Source of the DNA: Lachnospiraceae bacterium
Lineage (GTDB): Bacteria; Bacillota_A; Clostridia; Lachnospirales; Lachnospiraceae
Length of the DNA stretch: 13,038 bases
Direction of reading: 5' to 3'
NCBI GenBank assembly: GCA_017652545.1
Contig: JAGCAV010000048.1
Span: forward strand, 1 to 13,038
The translations under genes and the position numbers were made by a program. The notes below the pieces were generated by a model. That model was not told the DNA's origin, searched no databases, and saw only the letters and a program-made list of their open reading frames with translations. Positions 6,694-13,038 of the stretch are shown in pieces. The first letter of the stretch is position 1; every line of letters starts with the position of its first letter.

Positions 6694-7931
6694 AGAAGGA
6701 TCTCCATCCTGGTTCCTGCCGGGAACACCGCTTTTCCGGGCGGCAGGATCACTACACAGTTGCTGCCGACCCCGTATTTCATCTGTGCGTTCCTCTGTTT
6801 CCCGCAGATGCTTACCTTTGTCCCGTCAAAAATACCCATCATGATTCTCGGGACATAACCGTTCTGGACAACCTCCCTGTCCAGTTCAGCCGATGCTTTT
6901 CTGAAAGCTGCGCCGCTGCGCCCCTGCATCCGGCAGATCAGCGGCCTCCCCAGAAGTTCAAAGATCGCTGCGGCAGAATACGGATTTCCCGACAGGCTAA
7001 GAACAGGAATCCCGCCGCACACAGCGCCCAGTGTCGGCATGCCCGGTTTGATGGCGATACCGTGAAAAAGGATGTCCGCTCCTGCATTTTCAAGCGCCTC
7101 CGGAACCAGATCCCGTTTGCCGACGGACACACCGCCTGTCGTGATGATCAGGTCTGACTCTTTCGCCATCATCCGGATCGTCTCTGTGATCTTCTGCGCG
7201 TCATCTTCGATATAGACAGCCGAACCGGTTTCACATCCCAGCTGCGTCAGCCTTCCCTTCAGGAAAGCGGCATTTGAATTATAGATCTTTCCCGGTTTCA
7301 AAGCCTCCCCGGGTGCACACAGTTCATTCCCCGTCATGATCAGGCCGGCCCTGATCTTCCGTCTGACCGAAAGCTTCCTGATCCCTGCCGCGCAGGCGCA
7401 GGACAGGGCGTAGGCATCGATCAGGGTTCCTTTTTCGATCAGGCATTCTCCTCTGGCAAAATCTTCGCCCACCGGGCAGATATGATCATCCTGTCCATAT
7501 CCGGATACATAGATATGTACCGTTTCTTCGCCTTCATCCGTGTCTTCCTGGGGGACGACAAGATCCGTATCGTCGGGCACCGGCGCACCCGTCATGATCC
7601 TGACCGCCTCTCCGGTCCTGATCGTGCCGGCCGGAACCGGCGGATCACCCGCATAGACACATCCTCTGACCTCCAGGCTCACCGGGGCATCCGGCAGCGC
7701 TCCTTCAAGGTCCCTGCTGTGAATCGCGTATCCGTCCATGGCCGAACGCCGGAAGGGCGGCTGGTCCATCGGGGCATATACATCCTCCGCCAGGACCCGG
7801 TCCAGGCTTTCGTCCAGTCCGCATAAACAGGCTTCCGCGAGCTTTGCCGCGCCACAGAGCAGTGCCTGCGCCTCCTGCCAGCTGATCGTACTTTTACTTC
7901 CGCTGTCTTGTGTTCCTCTGCTGCTCATCAT
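6690..7931 (-). CDS. moeA: Molybdopterin molybdenumtransferase MoeA
   Basis: The 413-residue enzyme ligates molybdate to adenylylated molybdopterin. Family segments in order: SAMDGYAI (63-70), AGDPPVPAGT (94-103), IMTGAPVPDDTDLVVPQED (112-130), a central MoCF domain with MTGNELCAPGE (199-209), IYNSNA (216-221) and TTGGVSVGKRD (264-274), then SLSGNPYSA (312-320) and a C-terminal MoeA domain IV ending PAGTRMEILL. The open frame begins at 8012, but ATG 7931 is preferred: it lies just after the upstream stop (TGA at 7935-7933) and has GGAAAGG about 7 nt before it; a second ATG directly follows. Its stop overlaps the mobB start. Length is close to E. coli MoeA (411). The operon carries a second MoeA-like protein directly upstream. 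Confidence 0.96.
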   Translation of the reverse strand: MMSSRGTQDSGSKSTISWQEAQALLCGAAKLAEACLCGLDESLDRVLAEDVYAPMDQPPFRRSAMDGYAIHSRDLEGALPDAPVSLEVRGCVYAGDPPVPAGTIRTGEAVRIMTGAPVPDDTDLVVPQEDTDEGEETVHIYVSGYGQDDHICPVGEDFARGECLIEKGTLIDAYALSCACAAGIRKLSVRRKIRAGLIMTGNELCAPGEALKPGKIYNSNAAFLKGRLTQLGCETGSAVYIEDDAQKITETIRMMAKESDLIITTGGVSVGKRDLVPEALENAGADILFHGIAIKPGMPTLGAVCGGIPVLSLSGNPYSAAAIFELLGRPLICRMQGRSGAAFRKASAELDREVVQNGYVPRIMMGIFDGTKVSICGKQRNAQMKYGVGSNCVVILPPGKAVFPAGTRMEILL

Positions 7932-7932
7932 A

Positions 7933-8955
7933 TCAGCCTTTCCCGAAGGGACAGATCGGATAGTGACAGCTTTGACATCCCAGGCACAGCCCTCCATGTC
8001 CCATCCTGACAAAATCCCTGCGCTCCAGTTTTACTCCTGCTGTCAGCCTGGGCAGTACCAGGTCAAAAATCGAGGCTTTCGCATACATCACGCAGCCCGG
8101 CAGGCCCACGACCGGCGTTCCGTCATCAAAATACCCCAGGCAGAACATGGCACCGGGAAGTGTCGGCGCACCGTATGTCACAACCTTCACACCGCTCTCG
8201 GAGATGGCTCCGGGTGTCCGGTCATCAGGATCCACGCTCATGCCGCCCGTACAGCAGATCAGGTCTGTCCCGGCTTCATGCGCTTTCTGTATCTCATCAC
8301 GGATCCTGTCCTTATCATCCCCGCAGAGTACATGGCTGACGGTCTCAATCCCGAATGCAGCCAGTTTCTTTCTGACCACAGGCGTAAACTGATCCTGAAT
8401 CAGACCTTTCAGGACCTCACTGCCGGTGGTAAGAATGGCGGCTGTCTTCAGTTTCCACGGTGTAAGCCGCAGGATCGGCTGATCACCCGCCGCCTCCTTC
8501 GCCAGCTCCAGTTTTTCCTCCCTGATCACCAGCGGAATGACACGCATGCCGGCCAGCTTATCTCCGGCATGGACCGCCGTGTTGGTATGACGGGTGGCGA
8601 TCATCAGCTCATCAATGTCATTCACAGCGTACAGCCTGTCCACATCCACTTCAAAAAGCCCGTCCGCATCCGCGATAAGTTCGGTTTTTCCTTCCTTCAC
8701 AGGCGTGTCATGCATATGGTCGCTGATGCACAGATCCCGCAGCCGCAGAGCCGCCTCATCCTCATGCAGCATGCCTTCCGTCTTTTCCCAGACATACAGA
8801 TGTTCCTTCCCGATAGACAAAAGGACCGGAATGTCCTCTTCCGTCACCACATGGCCTTTCCTGAACCTTGCATCCTTGACGACCCCCGGTATGATCTGGG
8901 TCATATCATGACAGAGAACATGTCCCACCGCGTCCTGTGTTCTGATCAGCTTCAT
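7933..8955 (-). CDS. MoeA/MoaB-like molybdopterin-binding protein with four-cysteine tail
   Basis: The first gene of the Mo operon encodes 340 residues. The C-terminal half is a MoCF molybdopterin-binding domain: LTTGSEVLKG (175-184), CCTGGMSVDPDDRTPGAI (234-251) and VVGLPGCVMYAKASIFD (282-298). The N-terminal half (MKLIRTQDAVGHVLCHDMTQI) matches the family often annotated simply as molybdopterin-binding protein in anaerobes with selenium-dependent Mo hydroxylases; it lacks the MoeA SAMDGYA motif. The last 17 residues carry Cys324, Cys327, Cys330 and Cys335 (CLGCQSCHYPIC), a likely metal or Fe-S site. The ATG at 8955 has GGAGGAAGGA upstream and sits 28 bp past an intrinsic terminator. Its exact reaction is unproven; it may shuttle or modify molybdopterin for hydroxylases. 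Confidence 0.88.
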   Translation of the reverse strand: MKLIRTQDAVGHVLCHDMTQIIPGVVKDARFRKGHVVTEEDIPVLLSIGKEHLYVWEKTEGMLHEDEAALRLRDLCISDHMHDTPVKEGKTELIADADGLFEVDVDRLYAVNDIDELMIATRHTNTAVHAGDKLAGMRVIPLVIREEKLELAKEAAGDQPILRLTPWKLKTAAILTTGSEVLKGLIQDQFTPVVRKKLAAFGIETVSHVLCGDDKDRIRDEIQKAHEAGTDLICCTGGMSVDPDDRTPGAISESGVKVVTYGAPTLPGAMFCLGYFDDGTPVVGLPGCVMYAKASIFDLVLPRLTAGVKLERRDFVRMGHGGLCLGCQSCHYPICPFGKG

Positions 8956-8983
8956 TCTGTCCTTCCTCCATCATCGGTGTCCC

Positions 8984-9026
8984 AAAAATAAAGGCAGTTA
9001 CACCTGTCATGGTCCGTGTACTGCCT
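8984..9026 (-). terminator. Intrinsic terminator upstream of the Mo operon (possible attenuator)
   Basis: In the minus-strand RNA AGGCAGU-ACAC pairs with GUGU-A-ACUGCCU, an 11-bp stem with one bulged A and a 12-nt loop, immediately followed by UUUAUUUUU. This is a clear Rho-independent terminator. It lies 28 bp before the first Mo gene, too close for another promoter between the two, so the operon can only be expressed by read-through. It may end the HAD transcript, act as an attenuator, or both. Confidence 0.8.
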
Positions 9027-9075
9027 GTTCTATTATTCACAAAATTCTTATGCTTTTATATCTTTGTTTTGCATA

Positions 9076-9104
9076 ATATTACCATATGCAGACATCAGTA
9101 TCAA
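9076..9104 (-). promoter_or_regulatory. Candidate sigma-A promoter of the Mo operon
   Basis: TTGATA (9104-9099; 5 of 6 to consensus) and TAATAT (9081-9076) are separated by exactly 17 bp, and TGG immediately precedes the -10 as an extended -10 element. The surrounding 90 bp are AT-rich, unlike neighbouring genes. The expected start near 9069 gives a leader of about 114 nt that includes the terminator at 8984-9026. I found no riboswitch fold that I recognise in the 43 nt before that terminator. Confidence 0.55.
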
Positions 9105-9119
9105 GTCATATTCTGTTCT

Positions 9120-9728
9120 TCAGACTGTACAGCCCAGGCTCCTGAGCCAGGCACACAGATCATCGATATCGTCATGGAAGACAAAAGCATGCATGCCGAT
9201 GTGGTACGCAGCCTCCGCGTTCATGGGTGTGTCGTCGATATAGGCCGTCTGTGAAGGAACGATTCCGAACCGCTCACAGGCCAGCATGAATATCTCCGGC
9301 TGAGGCTTCACAAGCCCGACATCCGCACTGATCAGCGTATCATCAAAGTACCGGCTCTCCGGAACGGCAGGCCAGAACACATGCTGGCGTGTGCAGGTAT
9401 TGGTCAGCAGGAACAGCCTGAAGCCCTGCTCCTTCAGCTTTCCCAGCAGCGCCTCCATCCCGTCGACCTGAAGAATGGCCCGGTTTTCCCGGTAAATAAA
9501 ATCCCGCACCGCGCCGTGAAGATGCGCAGGCGTCCTGGCGCAGACCGCCGCGACTGCTTCCTCATCCGTGATGCTCCCGCGGTCCTGCCTGGCCCATTCC
9601 AGTGAGCCGAAAACCTCACGCTTGAGGATCCGGCGGTCCTCCTCCGAAAAACCGTGGTCCGTGAAGTAACCTTCCGTGTCGAAACGCAGGATCACGCCGA
9701 CCATATCAAAGATGATGTTCTTTATCAT
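9120..9728 (-). CDS. HAD-superfamily hydrolase (YihX-like, subfamily IA)
   Basis: The 202-residue protein has the Rossmann-like HAD core: motif I IIFDMVGVIL (nucleophile Asp8), motif II FLLTNT (106-111), motif III Lys141 in LVKPQPEIF, and motif IV YIDDTP (163-168, Asp165/Asp166). The cap (about 18-90) is helical. At Asp+2, where many phosphatases have the acid-base Asp, this protein has Val10; the YihX branch, a sugar-phosphate phosphatase group, also lacks Asp there. The substrate is unknown. The ATG at 9728 has GGGGA 5 nt upstream. The gene sits between a repeat element and the Mo operon and ends 165 bp before that operon's first gene, so it is probably not functionally part of it. Confidence 0.85.
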   Translation of the reverse strand: MIKNIIFDMVGVILRFDTEGYFTDHGFSEEDRRILKREVFGSLEWARQDRGSITDEEAVAAVCARTPAHLHGAVRDFIYRENRAILQVDGMEALLGKLKEQGFRLFLLTNTCTRQHVFWPAVPESRYFDDTLISADVGLVKPQPEIFMLACERFGIVPSQTAYIDDTPMNAEAAYHIGMHAFVFHDDIDDLCAWLRSLGCTV

Positions 9729-9756
9729 ACGTTCCCCTAACCCGGATAAACTGAAA

Positions 9757-9934
9757 GAGTGGAGTGTGGAGAGTTAAGAGTGCAGTTAAAAGTTTGAAAC
9801 TTCTGCTATCCTATGCAGAAAAAGCTGAAACGCACCTAACCTGCGATTCCGGCACAAAATAGTAAAAACTACCACGCCAGTTCTTCTATCTCCACTCTTA
9901 ACTCTCCACTCTCAACTCTCCACACTCCACCATT
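9757..9934. repeat. MITE-like inverted repeat element of GTGGAGAGTT units
   Basis: Two 24-nt arms, 9759-9782 and 9907-9930, are inverted copies with one mismatch (core GTGGAGTGTGGAGAGTT, then A or G, then AGAGTG). The right arm continues inward with further AGAGTGGAGAGTT units, so it is a degenerate tandem purine repeat. The interior holds two small hairpins: AAGTTTGAAACTT (9790-9802) and TTCTGC/GCAGAA (9801-9820). No ORF is present. I see no clear target-site duplication. It fills most of the 219-bp gap between arcC and the HAD gene; no promoter or arcC terminator is obvious there. Confidence 0.75.
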
Positions 9935-9947
9935 CATCCTGTTCGAA

Positions 9948-10892
9948 TCAGGCCTGGTAGAACCGGGTCCCTGTCCTTCCCTTAATTCCGTCTTTCGCTT
10001 TTTCCAGAAGTGTGATGAGCGCTTCCCTTCCCGGTGCGCTTCTCACAAACTGAACAGCCGCCTGAACCTTGGGAAGCATGGAACCGGGGGCGAACTGGCC
10101 TTCTTCGATATACTGCTCAGCCAGCCCGGGGGTCAGTTCGTCAAGCCACCTCTCATCCGGTTTCCCGAAATTCACCGCGACCTTTTCAACCGCTGTAAGA
10201 ATGATCAGACAGTCGGCATCCAGCTGTTCCGCAAGTCTTTCCGCTGCGAAGTCCTTGTCGATCACTGCCGCGGCGCCTTTCAGGTGATGGCCCTCCGTCC
10301 TGAAGACCGGGATCCCGCCGCCTCCGCAGGCGATCACCACATGATCTGTCTCTACCAGGGAGCGGATCGTGTCGATCTCCACGATCGACACCGGCTTCGG
10401 GGATGCCACCACACGCCGGTAACCGCGCCCCGCGTCCTCCACGACCTGATAGTCCCGCGCCTGCATCAGATGCTCCGCCTCTTCCTTTGTCATGAAGGCC
10501 CCGATCGGCTTGGTCGGGTTTTCAAAAGCCGGATCCTGCGGATCGACCTCGACCTGCGTCAGCACCGTGGCGCATCCGATGTTGATTCCCCGGTCGAGCA
10601 TCTCCTCGCGAAGAGCGTTCTGAAGATCGTAACCTATGTATCCCTGGCTCATGGCCACACATACGGAGAGCGGGCATGGAATGTATTTCTCAGGATCGGA
10701 TCTGACCAGTTCCGTCATGGCATTCTGGATCATTCCGACCTGAGGCCCGTTTCCGTGGGCGATCACCAGCTCATCTCCCTCCTCGATCAGATCGACCATC
10801 GCGGCTGCCGTTTTTCTGACCGCGATCATCTGTTCCGGGAGATTACTGCCGAGCGCATTGCCTCCAAGAGCCAGCACGATTCGCTTTCCCAT
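9948..10892 (-). CDS. arcC: Carbamate kinase (ArcC/YqeA)
   Basis: The 314-residue enzyme transfers phosphate from carbamoyl phosphate to ADP, giving ATP, CO2 and ammonia. Motifs of the amino-acid kinase fold are complete: LALGGNALG (7-15), AHGNGPQVG (45-53), IACGGGGIPV (187-196), GAAAVIDKDFAAERLA (206-221) and FAPGSMLPKVQAA (267-279). ATG 10892 is preferred over 10913 because AGGAGG lies 5 nt before it and MGKRIVLALGG is the family start. It follows the carbamoyltransferase by 35 bp. In this setting it corresponds to YqeA of the ygeW-ygeX-ygeY-hyuA-yqeA set rather than to the arginine deiminase pathway, since no arcA is visible; the symbol is given for the enzyme, not the pathway. It likely harvests ATP from carbamoyl phosphate released during purine or ureide breakdown. 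Confidence 0.95.
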   Translation of the reverse strand: MGKRIVLALGGNALGSNLPEQMIAVRKTAAAMVDLIEEGDELVIAHGNGPQVGMIQNAMTELVRSDPEKYIPCPLSVCVAMSQGYIGYDLQNALREEMLDRGINIGCATVLTQVEVDPQDPAFENPTKPIGAFMTKEEAEHLMQARDYQVVEDAGRGYRRVVASPKPVSIVEIDTIRSLVETDHVVIACGGGGIPVFRTEGHHLKGAAAVIDKDFAAERLAEQLDADCLIILTAVEKVAVNFGKPDERWLDELTPGLAEQYIEEGQFAPGSMLPKVQAAVQFVRSAPGREALITLLEKAKDGIKGRTGTRFYQA

Positions 10893-10927
10893 AGCTTCCT
10901 CCTGAAATTTCATGCAGCCTCACTGCT

Positions 10928-12124
10928 TCAGAGCGTGTGCCTTTGAGTCCCCTTCTCCGCAAGCGCCTTCAGCGTAGCTCCCGGATCCTTCTGCTTGGCC
11001 AGGAAGATCATAGCCGCGATGATATACGGTTTGAAGCTCGCCTGCTTGTACAGCGGGTCACGATAGCGGTCGAACACACTCGCGTCCACTTCACCGGCCT
11101 CACAGGATACACCTGTGATGTCTGCCGGCAGGCAGTGCAGGTAGAGTGCCTTTCCGTCCTTCGTGGAAGCCATCAGCTCTTCACTGCAGGTCCAGTCCTT
11201 ATGCTCCGCATTCTGGGCAAGCAGTTCCTTTTCCAGGGCATCGATCCCGGCCTGGTCGCCCTGCGCATACAGATCCGTCCTTTTTTCCATGGCGGCAAAC
11301 GGCGCCCAGCTCTTGGGATAAACAATATCCGCATCCTTAAAGGCTTCCGCCATGGAGTTGGTCTTTGTGAAGCTTCCGCCGGTCTTTGCCGCGTTGGCCT
11401 TTGCGACCTCTTCCACCTCAGGCATCACTTCATAGCCTTCGGGATGTGCCAGGACAACATCCATGCCGAACCTGGTCATCAGGCCGATGACGCCCTGCGG
11501 TACGGAGAGCGGTTTGCCGTAGCTGGGAGAATAGGCCCATGTCATGGCAACCTTTTTGCCCTTCAGATTTTCCACGCCGCCGAAGGTGTGGATAATGTGC
11601 AGCATATCCGCCATGCACTGGGTGGGATGGTCTATATCGCACTGCAGGTTTACAAGCGTGGGTTTCTGCTCCAGCACACCGGCTTCATGCCCCTGTGTAA
11701 CCGCATCCACCACATCGTGCATATATTTGTTTCCCTTGCCGATGTACATATCGTCGCGGATTCCGATGACGTCAGCCATGAAAGAGATCATGTTCGCAGT
11801 TTCACGGACGGTCTCGCCATGGGCGATCTGGCTTTTGCCCTCATCCAGGTCCTGCACCTCAAGGCCGAGCAGATTGCAGGCTGAAGCGAAGGAAAAACGG
11901 GTACGGGTCGAGTTATCCCTGAACAGGGATATCCCGAGGCCTGATTCAAAGACCTTCGTGGAAATGTTGTTCTCCCGCATGTACCGGAGCGCATCCGCCA
12001 CCGTAAACACGGCTTCGATCTCGTCGTCGGTCTTCTCCCATGTCAGGAAAAAATCTCCCTCATACATATCCTTAAAGTTCAGCCTGTTCAGTTTATCGAT
12101 ATATTCCTGCAGTTTCTGATCCAT
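10928..12124 (-). CDS. ygeW: YgeW-type knotted carbamoyltransferase
   Basis: This 398-residue enzyme of the aspartate/ornithine carbamoyltransferase fold is longer than OTC (about 330). The carbamoyl-phosphate loop FRDNSTRTRFSF (68-79), DHPTQ (165-169) and HCLP (330-333) are intact, so catalytic competence is expected. The N-terminus FKDMYEGDFFLTWEKT and KSWAPF (271-276) match the YgeW family, whose natural acceptor is not ornithine; it has been proposed to work on ureido intermediates of purine breakdown, running toward carbamoyl phosphate. ATG 12124 is chosen over 12166 because AAGGAGG precedes it by 5 nt. It is flanked by the superoxide reductase upstream and carbamate kinase downstream, which would drain its carbamoyl phosphate to ATP. 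Ordinary OTC is the less likely alternative. Confidence 0.93.
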   Translation of the reverse strand: MDQKLQEYIDKLNRLNFKDMYEGDFFLTWEKTDDEIEAVFTVADALRYMRENNISTKVFESGLGISLFRDNSTRTRFSFASACNLLGLEVQDLDEGKSQIAHGETVRETANMISFMADVIGIRDDMYIGKGNKYMHDVVDAVTQGHEAGVLEQKPTLVNLQCDIDHPTQCMADMLHIIHTFGGVENLKGKKVAMTWAYSPSYGKPLSVPQGVIGLMTRFGMDVVLAHPEGYEVMPEVEEVAKANAAKTGGSFTKTNSMAEAFKDADIVYPKSWAPFAAMEKRTDLYAQGDQAGIDALEKELLAQNAEHKDWTCSEELMASTKDGKALYLHCLPADITGVSCEAGEVDASVFDRYRDPLYKQASFKPYIIAAMIFLAKQKDPGATLKALAEKGTQRHTL

Positions 12125-12147
12125 AACATCCTCCTTTTTTCCGGATC

Positions 12148-12522
12148 TTACACTTCCTTTTTCCAAAGACCGTGCAGATTGCAGTACTCATAAGCGGCAA
12201 CGACCTCGTCGCCCTCCGCCAGGGCAAACGACGCACAGGGTGCCGCACCGGGCACAAGGCTCTTGCGCTGAGCGCCCTGCTTTGTCTCCAGCGCGATCCA
12301 CATGATGTAATGCTCCTCCATCATCGGATGCAGTGCCGATCCGACCGTGACCTTCACATCCCTCCCGCTGATCTCAACCACGGGAACATGTTTTTCCAGG
12401 GCGGCATCCGTCGTGTTGGGGATCATTTCCTCCATCGGCTCTCCGCAGCACTTTGTCGGGCACTTGGACGGCCTGATCATGCCGATGATCTTTCCGCAGC
12501 CTTTACAGATATAAAATGTCAT
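12148..12522 (-). CDS. Superoxide reductase (desulfoferrodoxin, two-iron type)
   Basis: A 124-residue cytoplasmic non-haem iron protein reducing superoxide to hydrogen peroxide without making oxygen. The N-terminal desulforedoxin-like centre has Cys6, Cys9, Cys25 and Cys26 (CKGC; CCGEPM). The catalytic iron site uses His45 (in EKHVPVVE), His65 (LHPM), His71 (EEHYI), Cys114 and His117 (YCNLHGLW). The Glu43-Lys44 pair next to His45, which assists catalysis in studied enzymes, is present. ATG 12522 is chosen over the in-frame TTG at 12528 because AAAGGAGG lies 7 nt before it. It sits between the M20 hydrolase (53 bp) and the carbamoyltransferase (23 bp), all co-directional. Rubredoxin, its usual electron donor, is not in the window. 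Confidence 0.96.
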   Translation of the reverse strand: MTFYICKGCGKIIGMIRPSKCPTKCCGEPMEEMIPNTTDAALEKHVPVVEISGRDVKVTVGSALHPMMEEHYIMWIALETKQGAQRKSLVPGAAPCASFALAEGDEVVAAYEYCNLHGLWKKEV

Positions 12523-12561
12523 TGTCAATCCTCCTTTACCTGTATGTCTGTGTCAATACTA

Positions 12562-12581
12562 AAAATGACGTTCTGTCATTT
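12562..12581 (-). other. Weak hairpin overlapping the ygeY stop codon
   Basis: AAATGAC and GTCATTT pair over 7 bp around a 5-nt loop, and UUAG follows the last Us in the minus-strand RNA. The stop codon TGA of the M20 hydrolase lies in the 5' arm. It is AT-rich and could act at most as a weak terminator trimming transcription into the superoxide reductase gene. Confidence 0.3.
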
Positions 12582-13038
12582 GATCTCATTGTCCGTCTTT
12601 CCGGCTCTGAACTGCGTCACATCCCCGGTCTTCTCCTCGGTCGGATACAGATTGACAGCCGCCACGTAAAGCGCGGCGCAGGTCACCAGATCCTGCTTCC
12701 AGGTGATCTCATTCGGGGCATGTGCCTGGCTTTCGGCACCCGGTCCGAAGCCGACGCAGGGAATGCCGTAACGGCCCTGGATCGCCACGCCGTTGGTCGA
12801 GAAGGTCCACTTGTCCGTCAGCGGTCTGCCTGCTCTGGTGCTCATGGCAGAAGGCGCTCCGATCCGCTCGTCGCCGAACAGCGCCTTATGGGCATCCACA
12901 AGCGCCTTGACATGAGCGGCGCTCTCCTTATTGATCCATGTCGGGAAGTAGGCTTCTGTCTCGTATACCTCACCGGTCCAGGAAGGTCTGTCATACATGT
13001 ACATGGAGACCTTCACGTCATCTCCATACTTTTTGCAG
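12576..13038 (-). CDS. ygeY: YgeY-type M20-family amidohydrolase (partial, C-terminal part)
   Basis: The open frame runs in from the right edge and ends at TGA 12576; 154 complete residues are visible, with the N-terminal metal-binding part outside the window. The segment [51 protein letters not shown] and ESQAHAPNE is characteristic of YgeY, a member of the M20 metallopeptidase fold named for selenium-dependent molybdenum hydroxylase loci. HAPNE carries the conserved His of the second zinc site and KWTFSTNG the substrate pocket in this family. It is thought to hydrolyse an amide or ureide in purine breakdown, working with the YgeW carbamoyltransferase and carbamate kinase. It is the most upstream gene seen here of this block. 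Confidence 0.9.
   Translation of the reverse strand, partial: CKKYGDDVKVSMYMYDRPSWTGEVYETEAYFPTWINKESAAHVKALVDAHKALFGDERIGAPSAMSTRAGRPLTDKWTFSTNGVAIQGRYGIPCVGFGPGAESQAHAPNEITWKQDLVTCAALYVAAVNLYPTEEKTGDVTQFRAGKTDNEIK

Noticed and set aside
5026..8955. Selenocysteine codons in Mo genes
   Set aside because: All frames are complete without internal TGA, so there is no evidence for selenocysteine here.
7738..8991. Plus-strand 417-aa open frame opposite the moeA pair
   Set aside because: It crosses two intact minus-strand genes and the terminator, with no domain or good ribosome site; composition is typical of an antisense shadow.
8956..9119. Moco (molybdenum cofactor) riboswitch
   Set aside because: The leader before the terminator is about 43 nt and AT-rich, too short for the fold I know; kept only as a possible attenuator.
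9757..9934. CRISPR-like array
   Set aside because: Units are short, degenerate, inverted and have no unique spacers of constant length.
10937..11884. Plus-strand 315-aa open frame opposite ygeW
   Set aside because: It is antisense to a carbamoyltransferase with intact motifs; no recognisable domain.
12551..12556. Perfect TTGACA -35 upstream of the superoxide reductase gene
   Set aside because: At 16-18 bp downstream the sequence is inside the AAAGGAGG ribosome site and has no -10-like hexamer.

Overview
The window looks like a chromosomal segment of an anaerobic Gram-positive bacterium of the class Clostridia, probably Lachnospiraceae-like. This is inferred from strong AGGAGG-type ribosome binding sites, a superoxide reductase in place of oxygen-dependent defences, GC-rich coding sequence, and the gene families present. 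Every gene I can support lies on the minus strand, so transcription runs from high to low coordinates. Large plus-strand ORFs are shadows.

Right part (about 9950-13038): the C-terminal part of a YgeY-type M20 hydrolase, a two-iron-site superoxide reductase (desulfoferrodoxin), a YgeW-type 'knotted' carbamoyltransferase and a carbamate kinase. This matches the ygeW/ygeY/yqeA part of the gene set linked to anaerobic purine (urate/xanthine) breakdown and selenium-dependent molybdenum hydroxylases. Its last steps would split ureido compounds, make carbamoyl phosphate and recover ATP.

Middle (9120-9947): a 219-bp gap with a MITE-like inverted repeat made of purine-rich GTGGAGAGTT-type units, then a HAD-family phosphatase.

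Left part (1-8955): a compact molybdenum operon. Order of transcription: a MoeA/MoaB-like molybdopterin-binding protein with a four-cysteine tail, moeA, mobB, moaA, moaC, a MOSC-MogA fusion, a molbindin (Mop), modA, modB, modC, and last a partial NifX/NifB-type Fe-Mo-cofactor-binding protein that runs off the left edge. The operon would import molybdate, buffer it, build the pterin and insert the metal, presumably supplying Mo hydroxylases encoded nearby but outside the window. MPT synthase (MoaD/MoaE) and a nucleotidyltransferase (MobA/MocA) are not in the window.

The most interesting points are: a clear intrinsic terminator between a good promoter-like sequence and the first gene of the Mo operon, which suggests attenuation; the NifX-like orphan with its own candidate promoter overlapping a dyad; the cysteine tail on the MoeA-like protein; and a superoxide reductase inside a purine-catabolism operon.
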